Below, piece by piece: positions 1-11,198 of a stretch of 48,437 bases of DNA. Numbering within the stretch: position 1 is the stretch's first letter; each line of letters starts with the position of its first letter. Source of the DNA: Betaproteobacteria bacterium (GTDB lineage: Bacteria; Pseudomonadota; Gammaproteobacteria; Burkholderiales; Rhodocyclaceae); NCBI GenBank assembly GCA_012026675.1, contig VEPA01000146.1, positions 1-48,437 on the forward strand, read 5' to 3'. The translations under genes were made by a program, and so were the position numbers. A model generated the notes under the pieces. It was not told the DNA's origin and ran no database searches. It worked only from the letters and a program-made list of their open reading frames with translations.

Positions 1-1
1 C

Positions 2-730
2 AGCCGGCGCAAGCTGAAACAGGTCTACCACCTCTACCAGATCATCGAGCCGCTGCTGACCGAGGTCATGGCGCAACGCGGCGACCTGACGCAGGTCGAT
101 CATGGCGCCGGCAAGTCCTACCTCGGCTTCATCCTCTACGACCTGTTCCTCAAGGCCCGCGACGTGGGTCAGGTATTCGGCATCGAGACGCGCAGCGAAC
201 TGGTCGAGAAATCCCGCCAACTCGCGCAGCGATTGGGTTTCGCACGGATGTCGCTGCTCAACCTGACTGTCGAGGAATCCGTCGCGTCGCCGGAACTCCC
301 GGCGCAGGGCGACATCGTCACCGCGCTGCACGCCTGCGACACGGCCACCGACGACGCCATTCGCTTCGCCCTGCACAGGCAGGCGCAATTCATCATCCTT
401 GTGCCCTGCTGCCAGGCCGAAGTGGCGGCCGTGCTGCGCCGGCACAAAAGCGAATCGCTGGCGCAGACGGCGCTGGCGGAAATCTGGCGCCACCCCATCC
501 ACACCCGTGAATTCGGTAGCCAGATCACCAACGTCCTGCGCTGCCTGCTGCTCGAATCGCATGGCTACCAGCTGACGGTCACCGAGCTGGTGGGCTGGGA
601 ACATTCGATGAAGAACGAACTCATCATCGCCCGCCGCGGCGATGCTCCTCGCGGCAATGCCCGCGAGCGGCTAACGCGGATACTTCAGGAGTTGAATCTC
701 GATGACCTGCGCGAGCGCTTCGATTACTAA
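2..730 (+). CDS. SAM-dependent methyltransferase, 5'-truncated by window edge
   Basis: The frame is open from base 2, so the start lies outside the window; an ATG at 68 is internal. The visible 242 residues begin with a basic helix (RRKLKQVYHLYQIIEPLL) and then the SAM-binding loop VDHGAGKSYLGFILYD, the signature of the Methyltransf_32 type of class I methyltransferase. An acidic strand end (FGIETR) and a second motif (VTALHACDTATDDAI) follow, where the ribose- and adenine-contacting residues are expected. The downstream segment FIILVPCCQAEV fits motif IV of this family. The substrate is unknown; relatives are annotated only as methyltransferases. No partner gene is visible upstream. I am confident of the fold, not of the substrate. 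Confidence 0.8.
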   Translation, partial: SRRKLKQVYHLYQIIEPLLTEVMAQRGDLTQVDHGAGKSYLGFILYDLFLKARDVGQVFGIETRSELVEKSRQLAQRLGFARMSLLNLTVEESVASPELPAQGDIVTALHACDTATDDAIRFALHRQAQFIILVPCCQAEVAAVLRRHKSESLAQTALAEIWRHPIHTREFGSQITNVLRCLLLESHGYQLTVTELVGWEHSMKNELIIARRGDAPRGNARERLTRILQELNLDDLRERFDY

Positions 731-736
731 GGTGAA

Positions 737-758
737 AAGTCGGCGCTGGCGGGACGGC
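737..758 (+). repeat. 22-bp dispersed repeat, copy 1 (intergenic)
   Basis: This copy matches the consensus at 22 of 22 positions (20-base core GTCGGCGCYGGCGRGACGGC preceded by AA). It lies 6 bases after the methyltransferase stop codon, in the gap before the next gene. It is one of nine copies found in this window. Confidence 0.75.
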
Positions 759-814
759 GAGCGATTGCATATGGCATGGCAAGAATGTGCGAACGATCAA
801 TGGAGCGTTGCGGC

Positions 815-1405
815 ATGTTTCTGATTGCCTATGCCGGAGCTTCATTGATAGTAGTCTTGGTCGTGATGTGGCTGGCTTCCAGCATTGCCAAGGCGCGCGG
901 CAAGAGCCCGATCAAGTGGGCGCTACTTGCTGTGTTTGCGCTCTTTGTCCTTGTGGTCTGGGACTACTACCCGACCATATGGGCCCATCGGTATTACTGC
1001 GAGAAGGACGCGGGATTCTGGGTTTATACGTCCGCCGACCAGTGGAAGAAGGAGAACCCGGAAGTGATGGAGACGCTGGTTGCGAACAAGGGCGAGCCAT
1101 CTGAAAGGAATGGCGACATGGTGAATTACACAGACACATATTTTTTAAATCAAAGATTCAATCTGGTCGTGAAGCATAGCGGCCAACACCTACTTAACAG
1201 ATGGCGACACGAACGGGAACTTGTGGATACAAAGACCAATGGTGTATTGGGACGCTATGTCGATTTTTCCACTTCACAGGAACAACCACAAGCGGGATGG
1301 TCAGGCTGGAAATTCTGGTTGGACAGCAGAAGTTGTGAAACTGGGCGAGATCGGCTAATCAGCTTTGGAAGGTTCTATCTTCAGTTCAAGGGGGCGGAAA
1401 AATGA
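815..1405 (+). CDS. Hypothetical membrane protein
   Basis: I do not recognise this 196-residue protein. I chose the ATG at 815 because it places a hydrophobic helix (about residues 2-22, with IVVLVVMWLASS) at the N-terminus; the frame is open from 776 with other ATGs. A second membrane helix follows at about residues 30-48 (WALLAVFALFVLVVWDYY). The rest is a polar domain of about 145 residues with many aromatic residues and three cysteines, predicted to lie outside the membrane. From about 1120 the DNA is clearly richer in A and T than its neighbours (for example a run of six T at 1141). Together with the repeat debris downstream, this hints at recent acquisition. No function can be assigned. 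Confidence 0.6.
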   Translation: MFLIAYAGASLIVVLVVMWLASSIAKARGKSPIKWALLAVFALFVLVVWDYYPTIWAHRYYCEKDAGFWVYTSADQWKKENPEVMETLVANKGEPSERNGDMVNYTDTYFLNQRFNLVVKHSGQHLLNRWRHERELVDTKTNGVLGRYVDFSTSQEQPQAGWSGWKFWLDSRSCETGRDRLISFGRFYLQFKGAEK

Positions 1406-1456
1406 GTTCAGTTCAAGAAATGTTTCAGCAAGCAAAAGGATCAAAGAGGAGCCAAA

Positions 1457-1480
1457 GGGGTCAGAGTCATTTGACTTTCC
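1457..1480. repeat. Small palindrome resembling a mobile-repeat end
   Basis: GGGGTCAG is followed by a perfect AGTCA-TT-TGACT dyad (1465-1476) and TTTCC. Similar GGGGTCAGAGTCA ends are familiar to me from REP/RAYT-type debris in betaproteobacteria, but that is memory, not a search. No transposase remains next to it. Confidence 0.35.
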
Positions 1481-1551
1481 GAACAGCTGACATAGCACGT
1501 CGCCCGCCGGGGCGAGTCCCGGCATGTCACATCAATTCTAGATTCGCGCCT

Positions 1552-1629
1552 TCGCGGGAATAGCCTGCCCCGGACTGGATCCGGGGACGGACAATCAATA
1601 GTCGGCGGCGGCGAGACGGCAATTCCCGC
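1552..1629. repeat. Intergenic inverted repeats (REP/MITE-like debris)
   Basis: GCGGGAAT (1554-1561) and ATTCCCGC (1622-1629) are perfect inverted copies about 60 bases apart. Between them is a perfect hairpin, CCCCGGA-CTGGA-TCCGGGG (1568-1586). The arrangement resembles a degenerate REP or MITE-like element. Repeat copy 2 is embedded in it. The gap 1406-1628 holds no gene that I can support. Confidence 0.45.
1599..1620 (+). repeat. 22-bp dispersed repeat, copy 2 (intergenic)
   Basis: This copy matches the 22-bp consensus at 20 of 22 positions. It ends 8 bases before the 3' end of the Bcr/CflA gene and lies inside the inverted-repeat debris. Confidence 0.7.
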
Positions 1630-2810
1630 TACGTCGCCTTGCCGTAGCGCGCCAGGATCCGGGCCGAAGCGAAAAGGATGACGCCGACCGTGGCGCTGAT
1701 CGAGGCCAGCGGCAAGAGCGTGCCGTCGTGGCTGCCGCCGACCCAGGTGCCGGCCGCCAGCGCGGCGTACATGACGAGGCAGCCGAACAGGCCGGCGGCG
1801 GCGCCGGCCTTTTCCGGGAAGGGCGCCAGCGAGCCCGACTGGGTGCAGGGGAAGTTGATGCCGTGTGCCGTCATCACCACGAATTGCGCCGCCACCACCA
1901 GCGTCCAGTGGCTGATGCCGGCCAGTACCAGCAGCAGGAAGCCCAGGCCGCCAAGCACGCCTACGGTAGTGCCCAACGCCAGTACGCGCGCCACGCCGAT
2001 GCGGCCCAGCAGGCGCCGGCAGATCAGCGTTCCGCCCAGGTAGCCGCAGACACCGAAGGCGAACAAGTAGCCGTAGTACTGGGTCGGCACGCCGAGCACC
2101 TTGATCAGGACGAAGGGCGTGCCGGAAATGAAGACGAAGATCGAGGCATAGGAAATCGAACCGGGCAGGGCGTAGGCCCAGAAAGCCGGGGTGCGCAGCA
2201 CATCGCGATAGGTGGCGGCAAGATTGGCCAGACGCATGGCCTCCAGGTTCGGCTGGCGGTTGGACTCTTTCATGTGGCGGATGGCGGCGAACCAGACCGC
2301 GAGGCCGGCCAGCACCAGCGCGACGAAGGCGGCGCGCCAGCCGAATGCCACCTGCAGGTAGCCGCCGAGTATCGGCCCGATAATCGGCGCCAGCGACAGC
2401 AGGGAACTGGCCTTGGCCAGCACCCGGGCGCCTTCGGCCGGCGAGTAGGCGTCACGGATGACGGCGCGCACCACGACCACCGCCGTACAGCAGCCGATGG
2501 CCTGGACAAAACGCGCCACGACCAGCCAGTCGAGGGCCGGCGCAAGCGCGCAGGCCAGGCCTGAGACCAGATAAAGCGCGAGACCGGCAATCAGCACCGG
2601 TCGCCGGCCATAGCGATCCGATAGCGGGCCGCTGATCAGCTGCGCGGTGCCGAAGCCGAAGACGAACAGGGACAGGGTCTGTTGCACCGCTGCCGGGCTG
2701 ACCGCAAAGTCACTGGCCATGCCGGGCAGCGAAGCGAGATAGAGGTCTGTCGACAAAGGCTGCAGCATCAGGCAGCCGGTCACCAGCCAGAGCAGTGTCG
2801 TGGGAGTCAT
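1629..2810 (-). CDS. Bcr/CflA family multidrug efflux MFS transporter
   Basis: This 393-residue inner-membrane protein has about 12 hydrophobic helices and the size of the DHA1 drug:H+ antiporters of the Bcr/CflA subfamily. The N-terminus (LQPLSTDLYLASLPGMA) carries the helix-1 pattern with the conserved D-LY-A-LP. The loop 2-3 motif A is DRYGRRPVL. Helix 5 carries the antiporter motif-C-like stretch APIIGPILGGYL. It probably exports small toxic molecules by proton exchange. The gene stands alone, tail to tail with the intergenic repeats at its 3' side, with its start 20 bases from the smpB stop. The specific drug cannot be read from the sequence. Confidence 0.88.
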   Translation of the reverse strand: MTPTTLLWLVTGCLMLQPLSTDLYLASLPGMASDFAVSPAAVQQTLSLFVFGFGTAQLISGPLSDRYGRRPVLIAGLALYLVSGLACALAPALDWLVVARFVQAIGCCTAVVVVRAVIRDAYSPAEGARVLAKASSLLSLAPIIGPILGGYLQVAFGWRAAFVALVLAGLAVWFAAIRHMKESNRQPNLEAMRLANLAATYRDVLRTPAFWAYALPGSISYASIFVFISGTPFVLIKVLGVPTQYYGYLFAFGVCGYLGGTLICRRLLGRIGVARVLALGTTVGVLGGLGFLLLVLAGISHWTLVVAAQFVVMTAHGINFPCTQSGSLAPFPEKAGAAAGLFGCLVMYAALAAGTWVGGSHDGTLLPLASISATVGVILFASARILARYGKAT

Positions 2811-2829
2811 CGCAGCTTGTCGCGGCGGA

Positions 2830-3279
2830 TCAGCCGCGCTTGTCGCGCATCACGCGCGCCTTCTCGCGTACCCAGTCGCGATCCTTCTCGGCGTCGCGCT
2901 TGTCGTGCTGCTTCTTGCCCTTGGCCAGCCCGACCGACAGCTTGACGCGGCCCTTGCTGTAGTGAAGGTCGAGCGGCACCAGGGTATACCCCGCGCGCTC
3001 CACCTTGCCGATCAGCTTGCTGATTTCAGCCTGGTGCAGCAGCAGCTTGCGCGTGCGCACCGGATCGGGGTGTACGTGGGTCGAGGCCGAGAGAAGCGGC
3101 GTGATGTGGGCGCCGATGAGGAAGACTTCGCCGCGTTTCAACACCACGTAGGCTTCCTTGATCTGCGCCCGCCCGGCGCGGATCGCCTTCACTTCCCAGC
3201 CCTCGAGCACCAGGCCGGCCTCATAGCGCTCTTCGATGAAGTAATCGTGGAATGCCTTTTTGTTGTCGGCGATGCTCAT
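2830..3279 (-). CDS. smpB: SsrA-binding protein SmpB
   Basis: SmpB binds tmRNA and delivers it to stalled ribosomes for trans-translation. I set the start at the ATG at 3279 ([14 protein letters not shown]), giving 149 residues, the usual family length; the open frame extends to 3372 but those extra residues are not SmpB-like. Family landmarks are [37 protein letters not shown] and [13 protein letters not shown], and the basic C-terminal tail ([16 protein letters not shown]) that reaches into the mRNA channel. It is divergent from ratA across a short gap (3280-3334). That neighbourhood, smpB opposite ratA-rnfH, is conserved in many proteobacteria. Confidence 0.97.
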   Translation of the reverse strand: MSIADNKKAFHDYFIEERYEAGLVLEGWEVKAIRAGRAQIKEAYVVLKRGEVFLIGAHITPLLSASTHVHPDPVRTRKLLLHQAEISKLIGKVERAGYTLVPLDLHYSKGRVKLSVGLAKGKKQHDKRDAEKDRDWVREKARVMRDKRG

Positions 3280-3334
3280 GGGGTGGCGCGATAAAATGCG
3301 GCATTCTACTGCACCCCGTCTAGGCGACTTTGCC

Positions 3335-3766
3335 ATGGCTCTGGTCGAAAAATCGGTACTGATCGAACGCACGCCGGCGCAGATGTTCGCCCTCGTCGAC
3401 CGGATCGAGGACTATCCGCAATTCCTGCCCTGGTGCGGCGGCACCGAGTTGCACGAGCGGACTCCGACGCACACCGCGGCGACGGTCCGCATCAATTACC
3501 ACGGGCTCAAGTCGCACTTCTCGACCGAGAACATCAAGGTCGAGCCAACGCTGATGGACATCCGCCTGACCGACGGCCCCTTTGCCCACATGGACGGACA
3601 CTGGCGCTTCACGCCGCTGGGCGAGACCGCCTGCAAGGTAGAATTCCGCCTGCACTACGAGTTTTCCAGTCATCTGCTGGAAAAGGTGCTCGGTCCGGTG
3701 TTCAACCACATCGCCAACACCTTTGTCGATTCCTTCGTCAAAAGGGCGCAAAAAGTTTATGGCTGA
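3335..3766 (+). CDS. ratA: RatA/COQ10-like START-domain protein
   Basis: This 143-residue member of the polyketide cyclase/START superfamily is the bacterial relative of yeast Coq10. E. coli RatA is reported to hinder 70S ribosome assembly, while Coq10 relatives bind ubiquinone; which role applies here is not visible. Start at 3335 ([21 protein letters not shown]) fits the family N-terminus; the frame is open further upstream but the residues are unrelated. Landmarks are [14 protein letters not shown], the [12 protein letters not shown] strand region and the C-terminal helix [17 protein letters not shown]. It overlaps rnfH by 8 bases, so the two are co-translated. Confidence 0.93.
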   Translation: MALVEKSVLIERTPAQMFALVDRIEDYPQFLPWCGGTELHERTPTHTAATVRINYHGLKSHFSTENIKVEPTLMDIRLTDGPFAHMDGHWRFTPLGETACKVEFRLHYEFSSHLLEKVLGPVFNHIANTFVDSFVKRAQKVYG

Positions 3767-4079
3767 AACCATTCACGTCGAGCTTGTGTATGCCCTGCCT
3801 GCGACTCAGGACGTCATCGACCTGGACCTTCCCGCAGGCAGCACCGTCGGTCAGGCCATCGAAGCCTCGGGCCTGCTGGCGAAACATCCGGAAATCAATC
3901 TGACGAAGAACAAGTTCGGCATCTACGCCAAGCTTGCCAAGCTGGACACCGTCTTGCGTGACCGCGACCGCGTGGAAATCTATCGGCCGCTGATCGCCGA
4001 CCCCAAGGAAGTACGCAAACAGCGCGCCGCGGATGGGAAAGCGATGAAAAAGGGCGGCGGCGAGGTCGGCGACGCCTGA
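3759..4079 (+). CDS. rnfH: RnfH family ubiquitin-like protein
   Basis: This small beta-grasp protein of 106 residues belongs to the RnfH (formerly RatB/UPF0125) family. Start at 3759 ([14 protein letters not shown]) lies inside the end of ratA. Typical elements are [21 protein letters not shown], the [25 protein letters not shown] core and the conserved [10 protein letters not shown] tail. The family is linked by name to the Rnf electron-transport complex, but no rnf genes are nearby. Its constant neighbour is ratA, and no biochemical role is firmly settled. The tail is Lys/Gly-rich ([13 protein letters not shown]). Confidence 0.93.
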   Translation: MAETIHVELVYALPATQDVIDLDLPAGSTVGQAIEASGLLAKHPEINLTKNKFGIYAKLAKLDTVLRDRDRVEIYRPLIADPKEVRKQRAADGKAMKKGGGEVGDA

Positions 4080-4103
4080 GTAGTCGGCGGGTTTTTGTTC
4101 CAG

Positions 4104-4125
4104 TAGTCGGCGCTGGCGGAACGGC
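4104..4125 (+). repeat. 22-bp dispersed repeat, copy 3 (upstream of guaB)
   Basis: This copy matches the consensus at 20 of 22 positions. It lies in the rnfH-guaB gap, just upstream of the putative guaB -10 box. A shorter partial copy (TAGTCGGCGG) starts at 4081, immediately before it. Confidence 0.75.
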
Positions 4126-4157
4126 GGGGAGCCAAATAGGCACCCCGCGCTCTCGCG

Positions 4158-5650
<1,493 letters not shown>

Positions 5651-5665
5651 TTTTGTTTCCGACGG

Positions 5666-5689
5666 CAAAGGCGGCTGCGGCCGCCTTTG
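5666..5689 (+). terminator. Hairpin between guaB and guaA
   Basis: CAAAGGCGGC and GCCGCCTTTG form a perfect 10-bp stem with a TGCG loop, starting 15 bases after the guaB stop. The 3' side is followed by TCATTTCAT rather than a clean T run. It may be a leaky terminator or a processing or attenuation site that sets the guaB:guaA ratio. Confidence 0.6.
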
Positions 5690-5709
5690 TCATTTCATAG
5701 GCGCCTGCC

Positions 5710-7275
<1,566 letters not shown>

Positions 7276-7284
7276 AGGTCTGAG

Positions 7285-8418
7285 TCAGGTGTCCGGCAGC
7301 AACTCCCTGATTTCGGTCGCGCTGAGGCCCGCCTGGCGCAGGATCTCGGCACCGTGTTGGCCGCGCTGCGGTACAGCGCCGGGTTCGCCGGCCGGAGTGG
7401 CCGAGAAGCGCGGCGCTGGCGCGGCCTGCAGCACGCCATCGCGCTTGGCATAGACGCCGCGCGCGGCCATGTGCGGATGCGCCATCGCCTCCACTGGCGT
7501 CAGCACCGGTGCGAAGCAGGCGTCGCTGCCTTCGAGCAGATCGACCCAGTACTGGCGCGGTCGGGTGGCGAACAGCTGGACCAAGCGTTCGCGCAGACGG
7601 GCGTAGCAGCGCGGATCGTAAGGATGGCTGAACTCGGGATCATCGACAACGCCCAACTTGCTGAAGAGCAGGGCGTTGAACTGTGGTTCCAGTGCCTGAA
7701 TGCTGACGAAATGGCCATCGGCGCAGGCATAGGTGCCGCACCAGTGCGGGCCGTCGAGGATGCCGCGGCCGCGTTCGATCGGCATCTGACCTGCGGCATG
7801 CAGCGACAGCAGCAGGTTCATCAGGCTGGCACTGCCGTCCACTACGGCGGCGTCGATCACCTGTCCGGGACCGCCGCGCTGCACATTGAGAATGCCGGCG
7901 AGCAGACCCATCGCCAGGTAGAGGGCGCCACCACCGAGATCGCCCACCAGCGTCGGCGGCGCCAGCGGCGGCGTCCCCGCTTCGCCGGAGTACCACAGGG
8001 CGCCGGACAACGCGATGTAGTTCAGGTCGTGGCCGGCGGTGTGCGCCAGCGGCCCGCTTTGGCCCCAGCCCGTCATGCGCCCGTAGACCAGTTTCGGATT
8101 GCGCGCCAGACAGTTATCCGGCCCCAGGCCGAGCCGTTCCATGACGCCGGGCCGCATGCCTTCAATCAGCGCATCGGCGCGCTCGACCAGTTTCAGCACG
8201 GCATCGATCGCCCGCGCGTCCTTCAGATCCAGCGCCAGCGACCGCTTGCCGCGATTGAGAATGGCATTCTTGCCCATCTCGAGCGGATCACCGGCCCTGC
8301 CGCTGGTCCGTTCGACCAATATGACTTCGGCGCCCATGTCAGCCAGTAACATGCCGCAGAAGGGCCCCGGCCCGATGCCGGCGATTTCGACGATGCGAAT
8401 TCCGTCGAGAACTCCCAT
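7285..8418 (-). CDS. CaiB/BaiF family, alpha-methylacyl-CoA racemase-like
   Basis: This is a class III CoA-transferase-fold protein of 377 residues. I chose the ATG at 8418 (MGVLDGIRIVEIAGIGPGPF) because an AGGAG lies just before it and the family begins this way; the frame is open to 8472. The stretches GPFCGMLLADMGAEVI, GHDLNYIALSGAL (conserved His), GDLGGGALYLAMGLLAG (conserved Asp) and EGMRPGVMERLGLGP look like racemases that epimerise 2-methyl-branched acyl-CoAs rather than formyl- or succinyl-CoA transferases. Such enzymes serve breakdown of branched fatty acids, isoprenoids and sterol side chains, which would fit the hydrophobic-substrate genes at 19-28 kb. It is divergent from the redox operon. 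The substrate is inferred, not shown. Confidence 0.88.
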   Translation of the reverse strand: MGVLDGIRIVEIAGIGPGPFCGMLLADMGAEVILVERTSGRAGDPLEMGKNAILNRGKRSLALDLKDARAIDAVLKLVERADALIEGMRPGVMERLGLGPDNCLARNPKLVYGRMTGWGQSGPLAHTAGHDLNYIALSGALWYSGEAGTPPLAPPTLVGDLGGGALYLAMGLLAGILNVQRGGPGQVIDAAVVDGSASLMNLLLSLHAAGQMPIERGRGILDGPHWCGTYACADGHFVSIQALEPQFNALLFSKLGVVDDPEFSHPYDPRCYARLRERLVQLFATRPRQYWVDLLEGSDACFAPVLTPVEAMAHPHMAARGVYAKRDGVLQAAPAPRFSATPAGEPGAVPQRGQHGAEILRQAGLSATEIRELLPDT

Positions 8419-8484
8419 TTTCCTTACTCCTTTTCCTGCGCCGCAAGAATCAGGACGCGACGAGCATGACATTTTTCAGTTGCG

Positions 8485-8527
8485 TTGCCGATTTCGGCTA
8501 ATTGCGCTGCCAGGGTCCGCCTAGAAT
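8485..8527 (+). promoter_or_regulatory. Shared activator site and -10 upstream of Idr-like operon
   Basis: TTGCCGATTTCGGCTA (8485-8500) contains the perfect dyad GCCGA-TT-TCGGC. A -10-like TAGAAT starts exactly 21 bases later (8522-8527). The same layout recurs at 15474-15516 before the amine dehydrogenase operon, with 15 of 16 bases identical in the dyad and the same 21-base gap. The dyad would touch the -35 position, as expected for an AraC-type class II activator. It lies 109 bases before the cytochrome start codon. Confidence 0.65.
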
Positions 8528-8608
8528 TCGGCCGGGTTGCCAGTGATCGGCCGCCCGCCCGGGATTTCGGGATCGCGTCGCGATCACTCAATTGACGGAC
8601 CGACCACC

Positions 8609-8953
8609 ATGCGGAACTTATCAGGAATGAAGGTGCTTATGGCAGCGACGCTGCTGGCCGCGCCGCTGAGTTCGCTCATGGCTGCCGGCCAGTCGGCGGC
8701 CACAATGTATGCCCTCAATTGCCTGGGCTGCCATTTCCCGCCCGACGAGATGACCCGCGAAGCCCCGGCCATGATCGGCCAGTTTGCCCAGACCGAAGGT
8801 GGCCGCATCTTTTTCATCCGGATCCCGACCGGCGGCGAGCCCATCGACAGGGAACAGGACGCGCGCCTGCTGCGCGAGATACTCAACTGGAAAAAGAGTT
8901 GTTCGGTGATTCTGCAGAATGCCCCGCTGCTCAAATATACGGGCGCTCGATGA
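8609..8953 (+). CDS. Small monoheme c-type cytochrome
   Basis: This is a predicted periplasmic electron carrier of 114 residues. A signal peptide (MKVLMAATLLAAPLSSLMAAG) is followed by one haem motif, CLGCH, about 40 residues in. The start could be 8609 or the internal ATG at 8627; neither has a strong ribosome site. The stop overlaps the start of the next gene (ATGA at 8950-8953), so translation is coupled and the frame is real. It resembles the cytochrome at 18934: both share a CxGCH-P start, a short F...GR.F...P block and a LNW block. The C-terminal 20 residues diverge from that paralogue. No methionine haem ligand is obvious. Confidence 0.75.
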   Translation: MRNLSGMKVLMAATLLAAPLSSLMAAGQSAATMYALNCLGCHFPPDEMTREAPAMIGQFAQTEGGRIFFIRIPTGGEPIDREQDARLLREILNWKKSCSVILQNAPLLKYTGAR

Positions 8954-10044
8954 CTTGCTGGCGGCGGACACTTTGCGTGCTGCTGAGCGGATTCACTTTC
9001 GCCTTTATGGTATCGACGGCCGCCGCGCAATCCGCGAGCCTGCAAGCCCTGCCGCCGCCGGCGACGGTCAAGCCGGCGCTGGCCAAGCTGGGCTGGCATT
9101 TGTTTTTCGAGCCGCGCCTGTCGGGCGACGGCAGCCGCAGTTGTGCGAGCTGTCACCTGCCGTCACGGGGCTTTGCCGACGGCGAACCGCTGTCACGCGG
9201 CTACAACGGCACGGAGTATTTTCGCAATGCGCCCGGCCTGATGTCGGTGCGGCTCAAAAGTCGGCTCATGTGGGACGGCCGGCTCGACGGCGCGGACCTG
9301 CCGCCGGCAGTTCGCGACATGGTGACCGACGCCCACTTCATGAATGCCGACGGGCGCCTGATCCAGGAGCGCATCCGCCAGATTCCCGAACTGCTCGCCC
9401 TGTGGCGCGAGGCTTTCGGGGCGCAGAGCCAGCCCTACGGCCCGCAACTCTTCGCCGCCATTGCCGAATTCCTCAAGACGCTGGATGGCGGCGACACGCT
9501 GGTGGACCGCGTCCTGCGCGGCGACAAGGTGGCACTGCCGGCTGCGGTGCGCGAGGGGATGGCCTTGTTCAGCGGCAAGGGCCAGTGCATACGCTGTCAC
9601 AACGGAGTGCTGGGCACGGACGGCAAGGCCTATCGCCTCGGCGTGTCCGAGAACCCGGCGATCGCCCAGGAACCGCTGCGCATGATTACCCTGCTGCGCC
9701 ATCACGCCACGATGGGTGTGCCGAACTACATGGCCGAACGCAAGGACCTCGGCAGCTATGCCGTGAGCAAGCAGCCGGACGATCGCGGGCGCTTCGTCAC
9801 GCCCGCCTTGCGCGGACTGCCCCACACGGGACCCTACATGCACAACGGGATGTTCGCCACGCTGGATGAAGTGGTGGCGTTTCACGATCAGGGCGGTGGT
9901 CCCGGCAGCGAGTTGCAGCCGCTGGGTCTGAGCGCGCGCGAACGCAAAGCGCTGGTCGCCTTCCTGCGTGCCTGGTCGGCGCCCATGCCGCCTATGGCCG
10001 AGCCGCCGGCCTACGACTACTGGCTGGCGGGAGCCGCGCGATGA
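8950..10044 (+). CDS. Diheme cytochrome c peroxidase/MauG family (IdrP-like), first copy
   Basis: This 364-residue periplasmic protein starts at the ATG at 8950 with a signal peptide (CVLLSGFTFAFMVSTAAAQ). Two haem motifs, CASCH and CIRCH, sit in the two cytochrome c domains of bacterial diheme peroxidases. The family block GPYMHNGMFATLDEVVAFHDQGG closes domain two. Known relatives reduce H2O2, mature TTQ (MauG), or accompany iodate reductase (IdrP1/IdrP2). Lying in a pair directly before a Rieske protein and an Aio-family subunit, the Idr role is the best match. A MauG role cannot be excluded because a TTQ enzyme is encoded 5 kb downstream. Start and stop overlap both neighbours by 4 bases. 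Confidence 0.88.
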   Translation: MTCWRRTLCVLLSGFTFAFMVSTAAAQSASLQALPPPATVKPALAKLGWHLFFEPRLSGDGSRSCASCHLPSRGFADGEPLSRGYNGTEYFRNAPGLMSVRLKSRLMWDGRLDGADLPPAVRDMVTDAHFMNADGRLIQERIRQIPELLALWREAFGAQSQPYGPQLFAAIAEFLKTLDGGDTLVDRVLRGDKVALPAAVREGMALFSGKGQCIRCHNGVLGTDGKAYRLGVSENPAIAQEPLRMITLLRHHATMGVPNYMAERKDLGSYAVSKQPDDRGRFVTPALRGLPHTGPYMHNGMFATLDEVVAFHDQGGGPGSELQPLGLSARERKALVAFLRAWSAPMPPMAEPPAYDYWLAGAAR

Positions 10045-11198
10045 GACGGGGTTTGGGAACAATATCGGCAACCGGATGGGTGGCGCTGATCCTGGCGGCC
10101 GCGGCTTCGCTCGCGGCTGCGGCCGAGCCGGTGCCGGGGGGTCTCGGCCCCTTGCCGGCAGTCAGAATTCCCGCCGACAACCCGATGAGCGCGGCAAAGG
10201 TGGAACTGGGGCGCCTGTTGTTCTGGGACACACGCCTCTCGGGCAATGCCTCGACTTCCTGCGCCTCGTGCCATGCGCCGCAAACCGGGTGGGGCGAACC
10301 GGAAGCCCTGTCGCGTGGTTATCCCGGCACGCGTCATTGGCGCAATGCGCAGACCATTCTCAACGCGGCCTACTATTCGCGCCTGTTCTGGGACGGCGCC
10401 GCCGACAGCCTGGAACAACAGGCGCAGTCGGCCGCAGAAGGGGCGATCGCCGGCAACGGCGAGGGGGCCATGATGGAAATGCGCTTGCGCCTGGTACCCG
10501 AGTATGTCACCCGTTTCCGCGAGGTCTTCGGCACCGAATGGCCGCGCATCCAGCATGCCTGGCAGGCCATCGCCGCCTTCCAGCGAACGTTGGTTTCGGA
10601 TGCGAAAAAAGTCCCGTTCGATCGCTGGCTGGCGGGTGATGCCACCGCGCTGAGCGCCTCAGCGCAGCGCGGTTATGCCCTGTTCGTCGGCAAGGCCGGT
10701 TGCGTGCAATGCCACGGTGGCCCGCTGCTTTCCGACCAGGCCTTTCACGCCTTGGGCGTGCCGCGCCATCGACAATCGGACAGCAATCCGCTGGTGCAGA
10801 TCACGGCGCGCTGGCAGAACCTGCAGCGCGGCGTTTCCGAAGCGCAATACAAGGGCAGCGACGACGACTTCGGGCTGGCCTACCTGACCCGCAATCCGGC
10901 GGATGCGGGCCGTTTCCGCACGCCGTCGCTGCGCGAGTTGCGTTATACGGCGCCCTACATGCATAACGGCGTATTCGCCACCTTGGGCGAAGTCGTCGAG
11001 TTTTTCGATCAGGGCGGCGGTGAGGGCCCGAACAAGCCGCCGCAGTTGCGACCGCTGGGACTCAGCGCGACAGAAAAGCAGGATCTCGTCGCATTTCTCG
11101 AATCGCTCAGCATGGACCAGCCGCTGCTGCTGGCGCCGCCTCGGGTGCCCGAGGCAAAACCGCTGGCAGACGGAGGAATGAATGCACGCCCACGATGA
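10041..11198 (+). CDS. Diheme cytochrome c peroxidase/MauG family (IdrP-like), second copy
   Basis: This 385-residue paralogue of the preceding gene starts within its stop codon (ATGA). A hydrophobic signal sequence (VALILAAAASLAAAAEP) targets it to the periplasm. The haem motifs are CASCH and CVQCH. GRLLFWDTRLSGNASTSC before the first haem and APYMHNGVFATLGEVVEFF near the end are typical of the peroxidase/MauG superfamily. It carries a longer N-terminal lead-in (PADNPMSAAKVELG) than the first copy. A pair of diheme peroxidases next to IdrAB is the recognised companion set of iodate reductase, where it is proposed to remove H2O2. Its 3' end overlaps the Rieske gene by 17 bases. Confidence 0.88.
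   Translation: MRRGLGTISATGWVALILAAAASLAAAAEPVPGGLGPLPAVRIPADNPMSAAKVELGRLLFWDTRLSGNASTSCASCHAPQTGWGEPEALSRGYPGTRHWRNAQTILNAAYYSRLFWDGAADSLEQQAQSAAEGAIAGNGEGAMMEMRLRLVPEYVTRFREVFGTEWPRIQHAWQAIAAFQRTLVSDAKKVPFDRWLAGDATALSASAQRGYALFVGKAGCVQCHGGPLLSDQAFHALGVPRHRQSDSNPLVQITARWQNLQRGVSEAQYKGSDDDFGLAYLTRNPADAGRFRTPSLRELRYTAPYMHNGVFATLGEVVEFFDQGGGEGPNKPPQLRPLGLSATEKQDLVAFLESLSMDQPLLLAPPRVPEAKPLADGGMNARPR

Noticed and set aside
8880-8953. Possible frameshift at the end of the first small cytochrome
   Set aside because: The tail diverges from its paralogue at 18934, but the stop codon overlaps the next start (ATGA), which argues that the present frame is real.
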